Below, piece after piece: positions 36,673-47,859 of a DNA stretch of 64,000 bases. Position 1 is the stretch's first letter, and the number at the start of each line of letters is the position of its first letter. Origin of the DNA: Strongylocentrotus purpuratus (taxonomy: Eukaryota > Echinodermata > Echinoidea > Camarodonta > Strongylocentrotidae); the NCBI RefSeq assembly GCF_000002235.5, contig NW_022145615.1, forward strand, positions 18,029,012-18,093,011. Direction: 5' to 3'. A program made the translations under genes and the position numbers. The notes below the pieces were generated by a model that searched no databases, was not told the DNA's origin, and worked only from the letters and a program-made list of their open reading frames with translations.

Positions 36673-36829
36673 TATACGACTCTTTTCAAGTGAGTGTATT
36701 AAGACAGTATAACATGTCCTATACTTATCTGATATCAAGTCCACGTGTTGGCATAATAAGATGATGTCATAAAAGGTGAGACAATTTTCATGCTTTAAAT
36801 TTGAACAGTTTTCATTAGGTGCTTTTTAA

Positions 36830-37330
36830 AGGTAATACAAAGTTTTGGGAAATTTTGAAAATTGGGTGGGTAGTGAATCTTTACAATTTTGATATATTTG
36901 GATGCACCTGTGCATGTATTATAAGCACTATCAAAATTAGCCTCTAAAACGCTTCTGTTTTTGAGAAAAATTGAATATAAAAATTTACCGGTTCTCCCGG
37001 TAAATTTTGATAAATTTCAAATAGCGCCTATGGCCGTGCAATGGTAGCTGCAACCATGAAAATCTTAGAATATGTAATTGTGATATATAATTCCAAACGG
37101 GAATAGCTAATCGGTCGAATTTAGTCAAGAAACATTGTTTCATAGCTAAATTAATATCTTGACCTTGAGAGGGAGCTATACAACATAAAGAGTTTATTAT
37201 TTATAATTTCATAACTTTAGACTCGATTTCAACCGCGACAACGATCAATGAATATTGTAGGAACGCATATGCTTCCAATATGTTAATTTGAACCAAATTC
37301 ATGACCCCATACCAAAACTTTGTAATACCT
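36830..37330. mobile_element. TTAA-flanked MITE, family T1, copy 2
   Basis: AGGTAATACAAAGTTTTGGG at the left, CCAAAACTTTGTAATACCT at the right, TTAA at 36826-36829 and 37331-37334. The interior TTACCGGTTCTCCCGGTAAA is a palindromic GC-containing word shared by the family. Confidence 0.85.
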
Positions 37331-37828
37331 TTAAACTATGTACACATTACCCTGGAAACTAGAAAATTTACTTACTCACTTTTTGTCATTATCACTCGAA
37401 AAAATGTTAGGTACACGTACGTCAAAAATGTGTGACCTAATAAAAGCTGAGGATTTGAAGCATGAAAATTCTCCTTTCCATCATTTAAGTCCTATATTGC
37501 AAATGTACTTGTCCATATAATTTGGTCTTTTTTCTTCCTTTTTATTTTTCTTGGGGGGAGGGGGCGGCTAGAAAAAAAAATGTTAATCATTTGATAGCCT
37601 CTACAGCTAAATAATAAAGCAGGACATAAAAAGGTCTGAAAATCGAAATTGACCCTTACCTGATTCACTATTCTCTCACGTAACTGGTTAACAATTCATG
37701 ACTCTTCTCCAACAGCTCCCAATGTAGGTCAACATCTAAAGAAATACAAAACAAAACAACTGTTTAGAAAGAGCAATCATAAAAGCAAGTGGTCATTGTA
37801 GCTTGCAATTTGATTTTGACATTATTAA

Positions 37829-38328
37829 AGGTAATGCAAAGTTTTGGGAAATGTTGAAAATTGGATGGATAGTTATTTTTTACGATTTTGATCTATTTTG
37901 ATGCCCCTGTGGATGTATTATAAGCACTAGAAAATTTAGCCCCTGAAACACTTCTGCTTTCGAGAAATTGAATAATCAAATATTTACCGGTGCTCCCGGT
38001 AAATTTCAAATGTCTCTAATAGCGCCTAAGGCGATTCCATGGTAGCTGCGATTATGACAATCTCAGAATATGTAGTTCTGATATGTAATTTCCAAACAGG
38101 AATAGCAAATCGGTCGATAGTTGTCTAGAAACATTTTTTAATGCTAAAGTAATATCAGTCTTGAGAGGGCGCTATACAACATAAAGAGATTATTATTCAC
38201 AATTTCATCACTTGAGACTCGATATCAATCGCGACAACGATCATTGAATGTTATTAAATTGCATATATGCTTCCAATATGTTCATTTGAACCAAATTCAT
38301 GACCCCATACCAAAACTTTGTATCACCT
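37829..38328. mobile_element. TTAA-flanked MITE, family T1, copy 3
   Basis: AGGTAATGCAAAGTTTTGGG left and CCAAAACTTTGTATCACCT right, with TTAA at 37825-37828 and 38329-38332. It lies only 0.5 kb from copy 2 in the same orientation. Confidence 0.85.
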
Positions 38329-38466
38329 TTAAAAGTAGAATAAATTTGTCAGGCAAATAAAAATTTTAAAAATCTCAAAATGTGAAAAAACAGCACAACA
38401 AAAATGTGCAACATTTGTTTTGATGACCTTCTTTGATAGATAAGAGCAATGTTACTTTTACAACAC

Positions 38467-38568
38467 TTCGTCACTGTTTTCACGAAGTGACGGTAGTGAG
38501 GAAAATCCGCACACAAAGTGAATGCGATTTTCATTCACTACCGTCACTTCTTGAAAATAGGGACGACT
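38467..38568. repeat. About 100-bp hairpin element, copy 2
   Basis: Same arms as 23393-23493: TTTTCACGAAGTGACGGTAG on the left and CTACCGTCACTTC on the right. The loops share GAGGAAAATC and AAAGTGAATGC. Confidence 0.75.
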
Positions 38569-39029
38569 TCTGCTTAGAAGTATCTATATTATATGAACCT
38601 TATACCGGTATTTTCAAATGGAATCCATTTTCCCCACAATTTTTACTATTCACATGCTAAAAACTTGCAATGCTTGTCTAAATGTAACATGTTACCTTTT
38701 AAGAGTTACCTGCTCAGAGCAGCAGGCTACATGATGGACATAATGTTTTTAAATTATATGTAAATTTGTATATTCTTAATACAGATAAATGCCTTTCTGG
38801 CTTTCAGCAGATGATGTACAGCTAAATATCATACAATTTTGGTCAAAATTCAATCAATAAAAAAAATCATTAAGTTCAGTTTTAAACACTGAATTCAGTA
38901 AAAGTTCCTGTTATTAACTAGAAATATTACAATCTGTATTGCCGCGCAATGCGAATGTATCCCCCGGCAGTGGCAGCAATTTTTGTGTCATCCTTATGTT
39001 TGAAGGTGGGACAAAGATTCTCTCTCCCC

Positions 39030-40010
39030 TCCCTGAAAGAAAAGGATGACGTAGAGATCGCCACTAGTGGCTCGGACTATTGTCAAGACTAGGAGCAGTA
39101 TCACCAAAACAATATGTGTGTAGATTAGAGTATAATGCATCTCTGTAGAAAATAGGCAGTCACAGCGCACAAAAGACAGCCACCAAAGTATGACCTTTGA
39201 CCCTATAACAGAAGGGAAACAGGTGGCAGCATCACCAAACACTATAGATGTGTAGATTTTACCAAGACACACCTCCATATAGCATTTGGAAAAAATCCTT
39301 CAAGAAATGTGGCAGTTGGAGCACACAAAAGACATATTACCTTTGACCATATATAAGACGGAACAATGAGGGCAGCATCGCCCAAAGTGAAGATGTGTAG
39401 ATTTTACCAAGATATATACAACTCCATACTAAATTTGAAAGAAATCCGTCATGAAATATGACCTGCAGAGCGCATACTAGACACCCACCAAAATATGACG
39501 TTTGACCCTATAATAGACGAACACAGGTGGCAGCATCACCAAACACTAAAGATGTGTAGATTATACCAAGGGCATGTTTATGCTCAACTTTTTCTGGCCA
39601 GAATCGGGCATCTGTTACGCGTTTAGTTTAAAACATGGTTGCGTCCTTTCTCACTTTCGTAGAATCACCGAAAAACGGCGATCACGATCGCTGATCGTAA
39701 ACTCCCAAAAAGGTGCGTTTACAATTTGCAAACGCGTTTAAATGGGGTCAACGCACTGACCTCTAATGGGTCTACGTAGCATGCACAGTGCAGGTTTGCG
39801 AATCCAGCTGCAAGACCAATTAGGGCCACCCAGCAAGAATTGCCTGGAGGAGCCAGAGAAGTGAGCATAAACAGTACACCGTGGAACTGCGATTACGATG
39901 AGCGTTTCATATCGCTCATTCTGCCTTCAAAATTGAGCTTAAACGCAGCCCAAGATACACCTCCATACAAAATTTGAAAGAAATCCTTCAAGGTATGTGG
40001 CAGTTAGAGT
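39030..40010. repeat. Tandem array of about 155-bp units with TTTGACC words
   Basis: Repeated order: GTGGCAGCATCACCAAACAC, GATGTGTAGATTTTACCAAG, ACACCTCCATA, GAAAGAAATCCTTCAAG, GTGGCAGTTGGAGCACA and AGACA...TGACCTTTGACC. Four to five units are seen. TGACCTTTGACCC is at 39191-39203. The fourth unit is split by an insertion at 39571-39950. Confidence 0.75.
39571..39950. mobile_element. TIR element inserted in tandem array
   Basis: CAAG flanks both ends (39567-39570 and 39951-39954), and neighbouring array units show a single CCAAG at the same place, which gives the empty site. The ends GGCATGTTTATGCTCAA and TTGAGCTTAAACGCAGCC are imperfectly inverted. The interior has inverted GCGATCACGATCGC and GCGTTTACAA-type words. 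Confidence 0.7.
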
Positions 40011-40274
40011 ACCCCTAAATTTAAAGTACCCCTCCAGCATATTGCCAGGGGATACAATAATAAGACTTGTTTCTTATAAACACTGGACCATTAACTGACC
40101 AAAGCCCTTGAAGTAGTATAATTAGTTTATTACCCTGGTTACTGGATTCAATTACTATTATGTACATTCCAGTGCATATTCTCTACTCCCTGAGGAGCAT
40201 TCCAGTTATTCTAATCAAGAGTCAACTGATCAGCATAATAATCAAACATTTAATGAGCCAGGTGGCTAAATGAT

Positions 40275-40730
40275 TGGCACAACAGTGGATTAATAAATCA
40301 ACTCAATCAAGCATTCAATATATCAATCCACTAACCAATCATTCAATCAAGCATTCAATATATCAATCCACTAACCAATCATTCAATCAATCAGTCAGTC
40401 AGTCAAACAACACCTCTGTGAGACAAACTACAAGTAACACCAGCAATACTAGTAAATCTTCTTCTTTTTTTATACAAAAACATAATCTTATAATCAATGA
40501 TTTTTTTTTCTTCTTCGCCTTATCTTATCTGTAAATTAATTATCAATATAAATTAATCACTAAGAAAATCAATAAGAAAATCAATCATTCAATCAATATT
40601 ATCAATCTTATAATGAATTTCAATTATCAAGCACGCAAACATTACCAATCATCTATCAGTCAATCAAGATATTATGTAATCAATAAATCAATATGTCTAT
40701 CAAACAATCAATCAGTCACTAAACAATTGA
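40275..40730. repeat. AATC-rich degenerate simple repeat with 43-bp duplication
   Basis: Runs of CAATCAATCAGTCAGTC, plus a direct duplication of CATTCAATATATCAATCCAC at about 40312 and 40355. A Ser/Asn/Gln-rich ORF here is a composition artefact. Confidence 0.85.
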
Positions 40731-41863
40731 ACCTATTATTTAAACTGAACACCAAACATAAACAACTTGAGTGGTAGCAAAGTTTAATGCCTTTAGCAAA
40801 TGATAGGGATTCATTATGTACATAGTACTGTATAGCCAACACAAAATATGAGTATGACAATGATATTACTATGGATTAATGATTGACAGTACGTGTAATT
40901 GACACAACTGATAAAGAATATTGTAATCTATTAAGAAAATATCAAATTGGTATCAACGTTACCTGATAAACTATGCACACGTCTTGTAAAGCTAGTCAAT
41001 AGGGTCCATGATCATACGTACACTATTCTTGCTCAATCAACCACGCTTCTGAATTATCCAATCACACGTTTTGATCAATTCCACCATAGTACAAAATCAC
41101 ATGATGTGGAGTCAAACTATGACTCTATGAGAGTCTGATATTCTCATACACGCACAAAATTGTGTTTATATCCTGTAAGGTTATATAGGCTAGGATTCAC
41201 AAGCTCCCGATGAAAGGCATTGGTAGTAATAACAATTAGTTGATATGAACTGCGTAGAGTGCATGCATGCCTGCATGGTGTGTCAATAATAAGAGAGATA
41301 TAGCATAGGTCCACTACAGCTGACTATCTAGATTAGAGTGATATGCATTGGTGGGCGGGTACCAGGCTTTTATAGCGTTTCGTCTCAATGCTCCACTAAG
41401 CACACGTTGCTCTTGCGCAGATCCATTATAGATAGGTAGGTAGAGAGAGACAGAGAAAGAGAGAGTCAGGCAACACACTCGCACACATACCGGTAGCTGC
41501 TCAGCGTTGTTCTATCACAGAGTTCATGGTGTGTATACATGTGTACACAGCTTTGATGCAACAGGTATCTCATTTTACCTGTATGTAAAGTGCTAAGGAA
41601 AGATCCTTTTTAAAGAGCAATATCAAATGAGTTCACTCCTATCCTACAGTGTATTTAATCAGATGAAAATTTTGCATTGAGAGAGTGAGAGTAAACAGGG
41701 TACATGTACATGTATCATTAAGAATCAAATGTTTATTACTAGTGCTGTAACATCACAGATATCTCCAATTCCGTTTAACCGCCAGTCAAAACCAGACAAT
41801 TTGTTTGCTTGTATCCATTAAACAACAAAAAGCAATTCAAAATTCAGGGAATCAAGAAGAATT
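40731..41863. other. No feature recognised
   Basis: Short GA-rich patch near 41430-41470 and a TACATGTACATGTA word near 41700. There is no gene-like structure. Confidence 0.4.
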
Positions 41864-42312
41864 CTAGGATTGGGATTTGAGCAGAAAATGCTTCAGTCGT
41901 TTGCAAAATTTAGAAAGAACCATGGATGAATTTATGAAGTCATTTATATAGATAATAAAAAGCGGGCCCCAAAAAGAGCCTTGTGGTACCCCACAAGTTA
42001 TTGATCCAATACTTGAGTTACAATCATTAATAGAAACAAATTGGGTTCTGTTGGTAAGATCATTTTTGAACCACTCCAGGGCGGTTCTTCGAATGCCATA
42101 ATAGGCAAGTTCATATAGTAAAATCTCATGACTAATAGTGTCAAAGGCCTTAGAGAAGTCCAGAAAAATACCAACCGTGTGTGACTTACATGTATAATCG
42201 ACGGCCTTGGCTACTTCATCAATCAATAATAAAATAGCGTGCATGGTTGAGTGCTTTTGTTGAAAACCTAACTGGTGATCTGTCAAAATAATACATCCAG
42301 TAAGGAACTTAA

Positions 42313-42952
42313 AGGTAATGCAAAGTTTTGGGAAATTTTGAAAATTGGATGGAAAGTAATTCTTTAAAGCTTATCTGCCGTAGTTTACAGGAGGGATTAG
42401 ACTGCCCTGCAAGGTCACTGGACAGGTGGTTATCTCATCAACTCAGCTCTCAGTTAACATAAGAAAAAGAGGATCATGGGGGACCAATAGTCACCGATTA
42501 GGCATTGTTTGTTATATAGAGGGCGCAAGTAGCTACAAGTAGTGCAGTGAGCCTTTAAAATGTTGATATGTTGATTTTTTGATAAATTAAGCCCCGAAAA
42601 CACTTCTGCTTTTAATGGTGCTCCCGGTAAATTTCAGATATGTCACATCGCGCCTTAGGCCATTCCATGGTAGCTGCGACCATGAAAATCTCAGAATATG
42701 CAGTTCTAATGAACATTTTCCAAACAGGAATAGCAAATCGGTCGATTGTAGCCAATAAACATTGTTTCAAAGCTAAAGTAATATCAGTCTTGAGCGGAAG
42801 CTATACAAGATAAAGAGTTTATTATTTATCATTTCATCACTTTAGACTCGATTTCAATCGCAATAACGATCATTAATATTGTAAATCGCATATGCTTCCA
42901 ATATGTTCATTCAAACCAAATTCAAAACTCATACCAAAACTTTGTATTACCT
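42313..42952. mobile_element. TTAA-flanked MITE, family T1, copy 4, inside LINE
   Basis: AGGTAATGCAAAGTTTTGGG and CCAAAACTTTGTATTACCT, with TTAA at 42309-42312 and 42953-42956. Removing it with one TTAA brings the two RT halves together, apart from a one-base shift, which makes TTAA the likely target site. It is longer than the other T1 copies because of a T4 insertion at 42368-42554. Confidence 0.9.
42368..42554. mobile_element. TTAA-flanked MITE, family T4, copy 2, inside T1
   Basis: TTAA at 42364-42367 and 42555-42558. The interior words TTAACATAAGAAAAAGAGGA and CACCGATTAGGCATTGTTT match 22486-22679. The other T1 copies run through this point without it. This is the innermost layer of a three-level nest. 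Confidence 0.85.
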
Positions 42953-43289
42953 TTAATGGTACGGTATATACAATTTTTTGAAGTAATTTTGAAAAAGTTT
43001 TCAACATAGATATTGGTCTATAATTTCCTAACTCCGCTTTGTTTCTTTTTTTTGAAAATTGAGATAAACTTTGCAAGTCTCATTTTACAAGGGACAATAC
43101 CGTTTAGCAATGGTATATATAAAAAATATGAGTTAAAGGGGAAACTATTTTGTGGACGACTTTTTTAAGAAGAAAATTTGAGATACCATCATATCCTGCA
43201 CTTTTTTGGATCCATATTCGACACAATATCAACTACTTCTGTTTCATGGATAGGAAGAAAGAATATAAATCAAGAATTTGATTCTTTCT

Positions 43290-43485
43290 TCCTCTTTCTT
43301 TCTCTCTCTCTCTCTCTCTCTCTTTCCTCTCTCTTTCTCCATCTCGCTCTCTTTCCTGCTCTTTCTCTTTCTTCACTATATCTCTCGGTCTCTTATCCTC
43401 TCTTTCTCTTTTACCTTCCCGCTGGACCTCTCTCTCCCTTGTTAACCTCTTTTTTCCACATCTTTTCCTTCTCTCTTCCTCACTA
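43290..43485. repeat. CT-rich low-complexity tract
   Basis: TCTCTCTCTCTCTC and degenerate TTTCTC runs. The Leu/Ser/Phe ORF across it is an artefact. Confidence 0.9.
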
Positions 43486-44480
43486 TCATTTTATTTAGGT
43501 ACATATTCCCTATTTCCTTCTTGTTTGTAATTTTGCTAATATTTTAATGTACATTTGGTACAAAAATCAGGATAAACATGTGATATATCCATGTACTTAT
43601 AATTATGTAAATGATACCAGTTTATTGTACAATTGTTTTTAAAATGCTTTTAAAATGCAATGAATATTGAATATCCATGTGTAATTCAGTATATCCTGCG
43701 ATGCATTATTCAATAAATACCATACCATACCATACCATATATAGAAAGACAAAAATAGGATCGTGATAATGATTTGCTTGTAAATGCAATGGCAAGTCTT
43801 TTTCTGTATACAATACATCAATATAATAAGCAGTAAAGTCAGGTTCCACTCACTGTAATACAGCCTAACAAAAAGAGCACAGCAAATGTTTTATACATCA
43901 TGCATTTGCATGCATGCCTGTAATAGTTCCTGAAATCACTTCCTTGTATTATCAAGTTGTGCATGCGCTAAGCTCTCTTTCAGCTCTCTATTCCATGCAG
44001 CTTACATGAACAAAAGAAAATTAAATGGATATATACGGTCACAATACCTGTTTCCAACACGGCACTAGATGACAGGCTGTACATATATCCAAGGAAAGAA
44101 AGAAAGATAAAAGGTCCAATCATCTGTCAGGATTTACCACGCAGATGACGTGGACCTCTGTATATATACTCCTTCTAAAATGAACTGGAGAGTAGATTAA
44201 AAAATGTTTTGCTAGACTTGGGACTACTTTCTCTCTGTGCATCTCTCTCCCTCTCTTTATCTCTCATACAGGTGTCTTTCTCAGACCCCCTTCTCACTCA
44301 TTCCTAGATCGATCAAGGCTAGACCGATCCAGTGGATCGCTCCAGAAGTTCGCTTCGTTTTATGTTCAAACTCACGAGCTAGACCGCTCTTGTTGCTATA
44401 GTATAGCGCAAATGAGCTAAACTGCTCCTGTTGCTGGGTAGCAAAGGTCAGCGGGTCAAATGATTCACGCAGAATTTAAA
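43486..44480. other. Mostly unassigned; fragment related to the 50732 MITE
   Basis: At about 44288-44470, words such as TCTCACTCA, AGACCGATCC...GCTCCAGAAG, GAGCTAGACCGCTC and TTGTTGCTAT resemble the interior of the MITE at 50732-51201. CATACCATACCATACCATA at 43718-43738 is a short tandem repeat. Confidence 0.45.
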
Positions 44481-44484
44481 ACAG

Positions 44485-44553
44485 AATTGAGTGCTTAGAG
44501 ACATTTGTATTAAGCGCTATATAAAAATTAAATATTATTATTATTATTATTAT
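44485..44553 (+). mobile_element. SINE tail fragment with (ATT)n end
   Basis: AGTGCTTAGAGACATTTGTA, TTAAGCGCTATATAAAAATT and an ATTATTATT end, matching 21040-21117. Confidence 0.6.
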
Positions 44554-44559
44554 CTTCTG

Positions 44560-45300
44560 TTATATTTTGTTATTTTTTGTCATTTCTTTTTCTGTTTTTT
44601 TAAATGTTATTCTTTGTTTTTCCATCTTTCCACTTCTTTCCTATCTTTTAATTTACTATTATTTATCATTTTCTCTCTCTGTCTTTCCTTATGTCATTCT
44701 TTGTTTTTCCTTTATTCACTTATGTTATTCTTCTTTTATCATTTTATCTTTTTTTTTCTTTCTACCTTTCGTCATGTTATTCTGTTTTCCTTGTATCATT
44801 TTCTCTTTCTGTTTTTCTTATATTATTCTTTGTATTTTTATCTTTTACTTCTCTTCTACCGTTCCATTATCTAATCTTTATTAAGTTCATTATTTTCTCT
44901 CTTTCTGTCTTTCCTTATGTTAAATTTTGTTTCTTCCTTTCATCACCTTCTCTTATGTTATTCATCGTTAGCATCATTCTATCACTTTTTCTTTCTGTCT
45001 TTCCTTATGTTATTCTTTTGTTTTTATCATTCAATCACTTTCTCTTCCTGTATTTCCTTATGTTAATTTTTGTTTCTTCCTTGAGTTCCTTCTATCACCT
45101 TCTCTTATGTTATTCTTTGTTTTTATCATTCTATCACTTTCTCTTTACGTCTTTCCTTGTGTTATTTTTGTTTCTTCCTTCTATCAACTTCTCTTATGTT
45201 ATTCATTGTTTGTATCATTCTATCATTTTCTCCCCATTATTCCTTTTATGATTCTCTGTTTTTATTTGTGTACTGTAATTTCTTTCTCTCTTTCATTACT
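44560..45300. repeat. Pyrimidine-rich minisatellite, locus 1
   Basis: Units contain TTCTATCACTTTCTCTTTCTG, TCTTTCCTTATGTTATTCTTTG and CCTTCTATCACCTTCTCTTATG, as at 58088-58590 but more degenerate. The overlapping Phe/Leu/Ser ORFs of up to 186 codons are by-products. Confidence 0.85.
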
Positions 45301-45858
45301 TTCCCGCCAAAAAAACACTCACTTGCGGTTAAAGATCGCTTTCTGACACGGTCTGTGTACACAGTGCAACCATTTCTGAGCTATGGCAGACGGGCAACAT
45401 CGCAACACCGACCCCATGTGACCGACCCCAATGACGCCATTACTGCCTTGTATTGTATTGTGCTGCCAAGGTTTCCTACTATCCAAGAACAATAAGGTTT
45501 TGGAACCATCTACCAGGCTCAGCAGTCGATGCAAAAAGGTATTTAACCTACAGTTTTATATGGTTTCTCAAAACACGTTTAAAAGGAAACAAAAGACATA
45601 GCTCATGACATAGCTAAATGTATGATAGCATGATAAATAACGCATTTTCATGTTGTCTTACCCTTCATATTCATTAGAATGATGTAGCCTCCTGTAGGCT
45701 CTCATGGTTTTTACTTGCACTGGACTTAAAATATTTTACTAAAAATTGATAATCAAGTTCTTTGTCCAAACACCATTTCTGCACTTCTTGGCACTCCTTG
45801 CCGTTACCCACATCACCTACCATTCCAGTTCAGCTTCCTGAGCTTCCTGAGCTACAAT
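45301..45858. other. No feature recognised
   Basis: A 71-codon minus ORF overlaps 45319-45534, without recognisable domain or splice context. Confidence 0.4.
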
Positions 45859-46271
45859 AGGCCTGTCGTCATCAGCTTGAGATCGCCAAATATCCCGCTA
45901 TTTGAACTATCCCGTTCACAAATTATCCAGTTAATTTGGGTCTTCATCAGCTCAAAGTTGCAATTTGCAGGATATTTGGTCGAGATCATCCAAAGACATC
46001 TTGGGCTAGTTTGCAAAATATCCCGCTATTTGACCGGTGCGTCTTCACCAGCCCGAAGACTTGCACTATATCCGCGAATGCTGAGCAAAATATCCCGAAG
46101 GCTTGCACTATACGCGCGAACGCTGAGCAAAATATCTCAAGCTAATTTCTCGAGCTTGAGTTTCAAGGTCAAGTCTCGAGCTGATGAAGACCCGATTTGT
46201 AACTTCAAGATTATTTCCCAAATCAGAAATAGCGGGCTATTTGGCAATCTCGAGCTGATGAGGACAGGCCT
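45859..46271. mobile_element. MITE with AGGCCTGTC ends, full copy
   Basis: AGGCCTGTCGTCATCAGCTTG and the inverse GAGCTGATGAGGACAGGCCT are the ends, followed inward by CGCCAAATATCCCGCTATT and its inverse. The partner is the truncated copy at 31470. An open frame of about 150 codons crosses it, but the frame is not kept in the other copy. Confidence 0.8.
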
Positions 46272-46428
46272 TACATGTATGTACCAAAGGGATTACTCCA
46301 TCAAGTTGAATAATAAAATGTGGATACTGTGAAAGGATATCCTTCTTCTTCCGAAATCAGGAAGCGTGCTGCCAAATCAAAGCAGGATTTTGTTGTTCAT
46401 AAACTTTCATGCACTGCAAACATGTTAA

Positions 46429-46608
46429 AGCGGGATTGCACTGTACTTGCGCCCTCTATGTAGCAAACAATGCATAAGCGGTACCTGTTGGTCCTCCATG
46501 ATCACCTTTTTCTTATGTTAAGTGACAGCTGATTTGATGAAATAACCACCTGTCAGTGACCATGCAGGGAGGTCTAATCCCTCCTGGCCAAACTAGTGCA
46601 GACAGGCT
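46429..46608. mobile_element. TTAA-flanked MITE, family T4, copy 3 (inverted)
   Basis: TTAA at 46425-46428 and 46609-46612. The ends AGCGGGATTGCACT and AGTGCAGACAGGCT are inverted. The interior is the complement of the other T4 copies. Confidence 0.85.
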
Positions 46609-47054
46609 TTAAATGTTATTTCCAGCTATGATTTACATACTTTTTTTAAGGTCTAGCATTAAATAATGCTCCATGAACTGTACGTACATGTACATGTACA
46701 TGTATGTTTTTGGGAGGGGGGGGTACCTCTTCCCTCCTTGCAAAGTCATAAAATGTGTGTACACACTACACAGTGGACTTTAATCTAAATTAAACCCTAC
46801 ATGTATATTCAGCAGTCAATGCGTTATCATACAATGATAATAGTGGAAACCATGGAACCTAGGATGGAACAATAAATGAAATCTTGATTAACATTTCTGT
46901 ACTGACTATCCTTCATGACCTGAAAACGAACTCTACGGATAATCCCTCCACAAATACTGTTCTACCCCCTACATGCAGGGGCGTCGCCAAAGGGGGGGTG
47001 TGGGGGGTGCGACACCCCCCCACCTGTCAGGATTTTGTCGGTAAAATTGCGCTG

Positions 47055-47470
47055 CCGTCGGGAAAAAGAGAAAAGGGGGAGGGAAAAAAAGAGGGAAAAA
47101 AGAGAAGGAAAAAAAAGGGAGGGAAAAAAAAGGGAGGGAAAAAAAAGAGAGGGAAAAAAAAGAGAGGGAAAAAAGAGAGGGAAAGGGAAAGAAAAGAAGA
47201 AAAGAAAAGGAAAAGAAAAGAAAAAAAAAAAGAAAAGGAAAAGAAAAGAAAGAAAGGAAAAGAAAGGAAAGAAAGGAAAAGAAAGGAAAGAAAAGAGAAG
47301 AAAGAAAGAGAAAAAAGAAAAAGAGGGAGGAGAGGAAAGAAAGGAAAAGAAAGAAAAGAAAGAAAAGGAAAAAGAAGAAAAAAGAGTGAAAGGGAAACAA
47401 AAAAAACGGGGGATGAAAGAGAGGAGAGAGAGGGGAGATAAGAGTCTGAGAGAGGAGGAGTGGGAGTAAA
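47055..47470. repeat. Polypurine (GGGA/AAAG) tract within hAT-like element
   Basis: Over 400 bp of nearly uninterrupted A and G on the plus strand, starting with repeats of GGGAGGGAAAAAAA and passing to AAAGGAAAAGAAA. Such mirror-rich tracts can adopt triplex DNA. The Lys/Glu/Arg ORF of 185 codons and the Phe/Leu/Ser ORF on the other strand are compositional. Confidence 0.9.
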
Positions 47471-47859
47471 AGAGAGAAGGGGTTGTCTGGTGGAGTCGTC
47501 TCGTCGAGGGAGCAAGAAAGACCCGGGTAAATATGTTGCTGTGTCGGGTCAGCTGTGTCGGTATTCTTGCTCGATCCTCGTGTACTATATCAATGCAGAA
47601 GTTTGAAGTCGGTGAGATGTATATTGTCGGTCGGCCGACAAGTTTTTTTCCCTACGAACTGTGACTTCTTATCCGCTGTGACCATTTCGAGAGTGACTAC
47701 AACTACAATATTTGTATTTTCTCGAAGTTTCACTTTCCTATAAGTTCAGCTAAAGAAATCAGAGGTTGAAAAATTTCGGGGAAACTAAATTGAAACAAAG
47801 TTTAAGAGTCAACAACGGTACGACGAATCGTCTTCCTTTCTTTATACTGTGATGAAAGG

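Larger units (their letters stand above)
41864..43275 (-). pseudogene. Decayed non-LTR retrotransposon reverse transcriptase
   Basis: Minus-strand fragments, in order: a block SAGYDGIS (about 43170-43195), LGNYRPISMLKTFSKLLQ (about 42985-43035), ILTDHQLGFQQKHS (about 42240-42290), LDFSKAFDTISHE (about 42123-42165), and CGVPQGSFWGPLF with IYINDF (about 41945-41998). These are the conserved RT domains of LINE-type elements such as the Jockey/CR1 group. The coding frame is broken by shifts and stops, and the catalytic ADD box after INDF is missing; the sequence loses homology just before it. A TTAA element (42313-42952) separates the YRPIS half from the HQLGF half. Neither ORF1 nor endonuclease is seen. 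Confidence 0.85.

Noticed and set aside
44491..45495. Long hydrophobic ORFs that could be membrane proteins
   Set aside because: They follow a pyrimidine-rich minisatellite in several overlapping frames and change frame without constraint.
45877..46332. 151-codon ORF
   Set aside because: It coincides with a MITE whose other copy (31470) does not keep the frame.
46884..47515. ORFs of 143-185 codons on both strands
   Set aside because: They lie in the polypurine tract and consist of Lys/Glu/Arg or Phe/Leu/Ser runs, as expected from composition.
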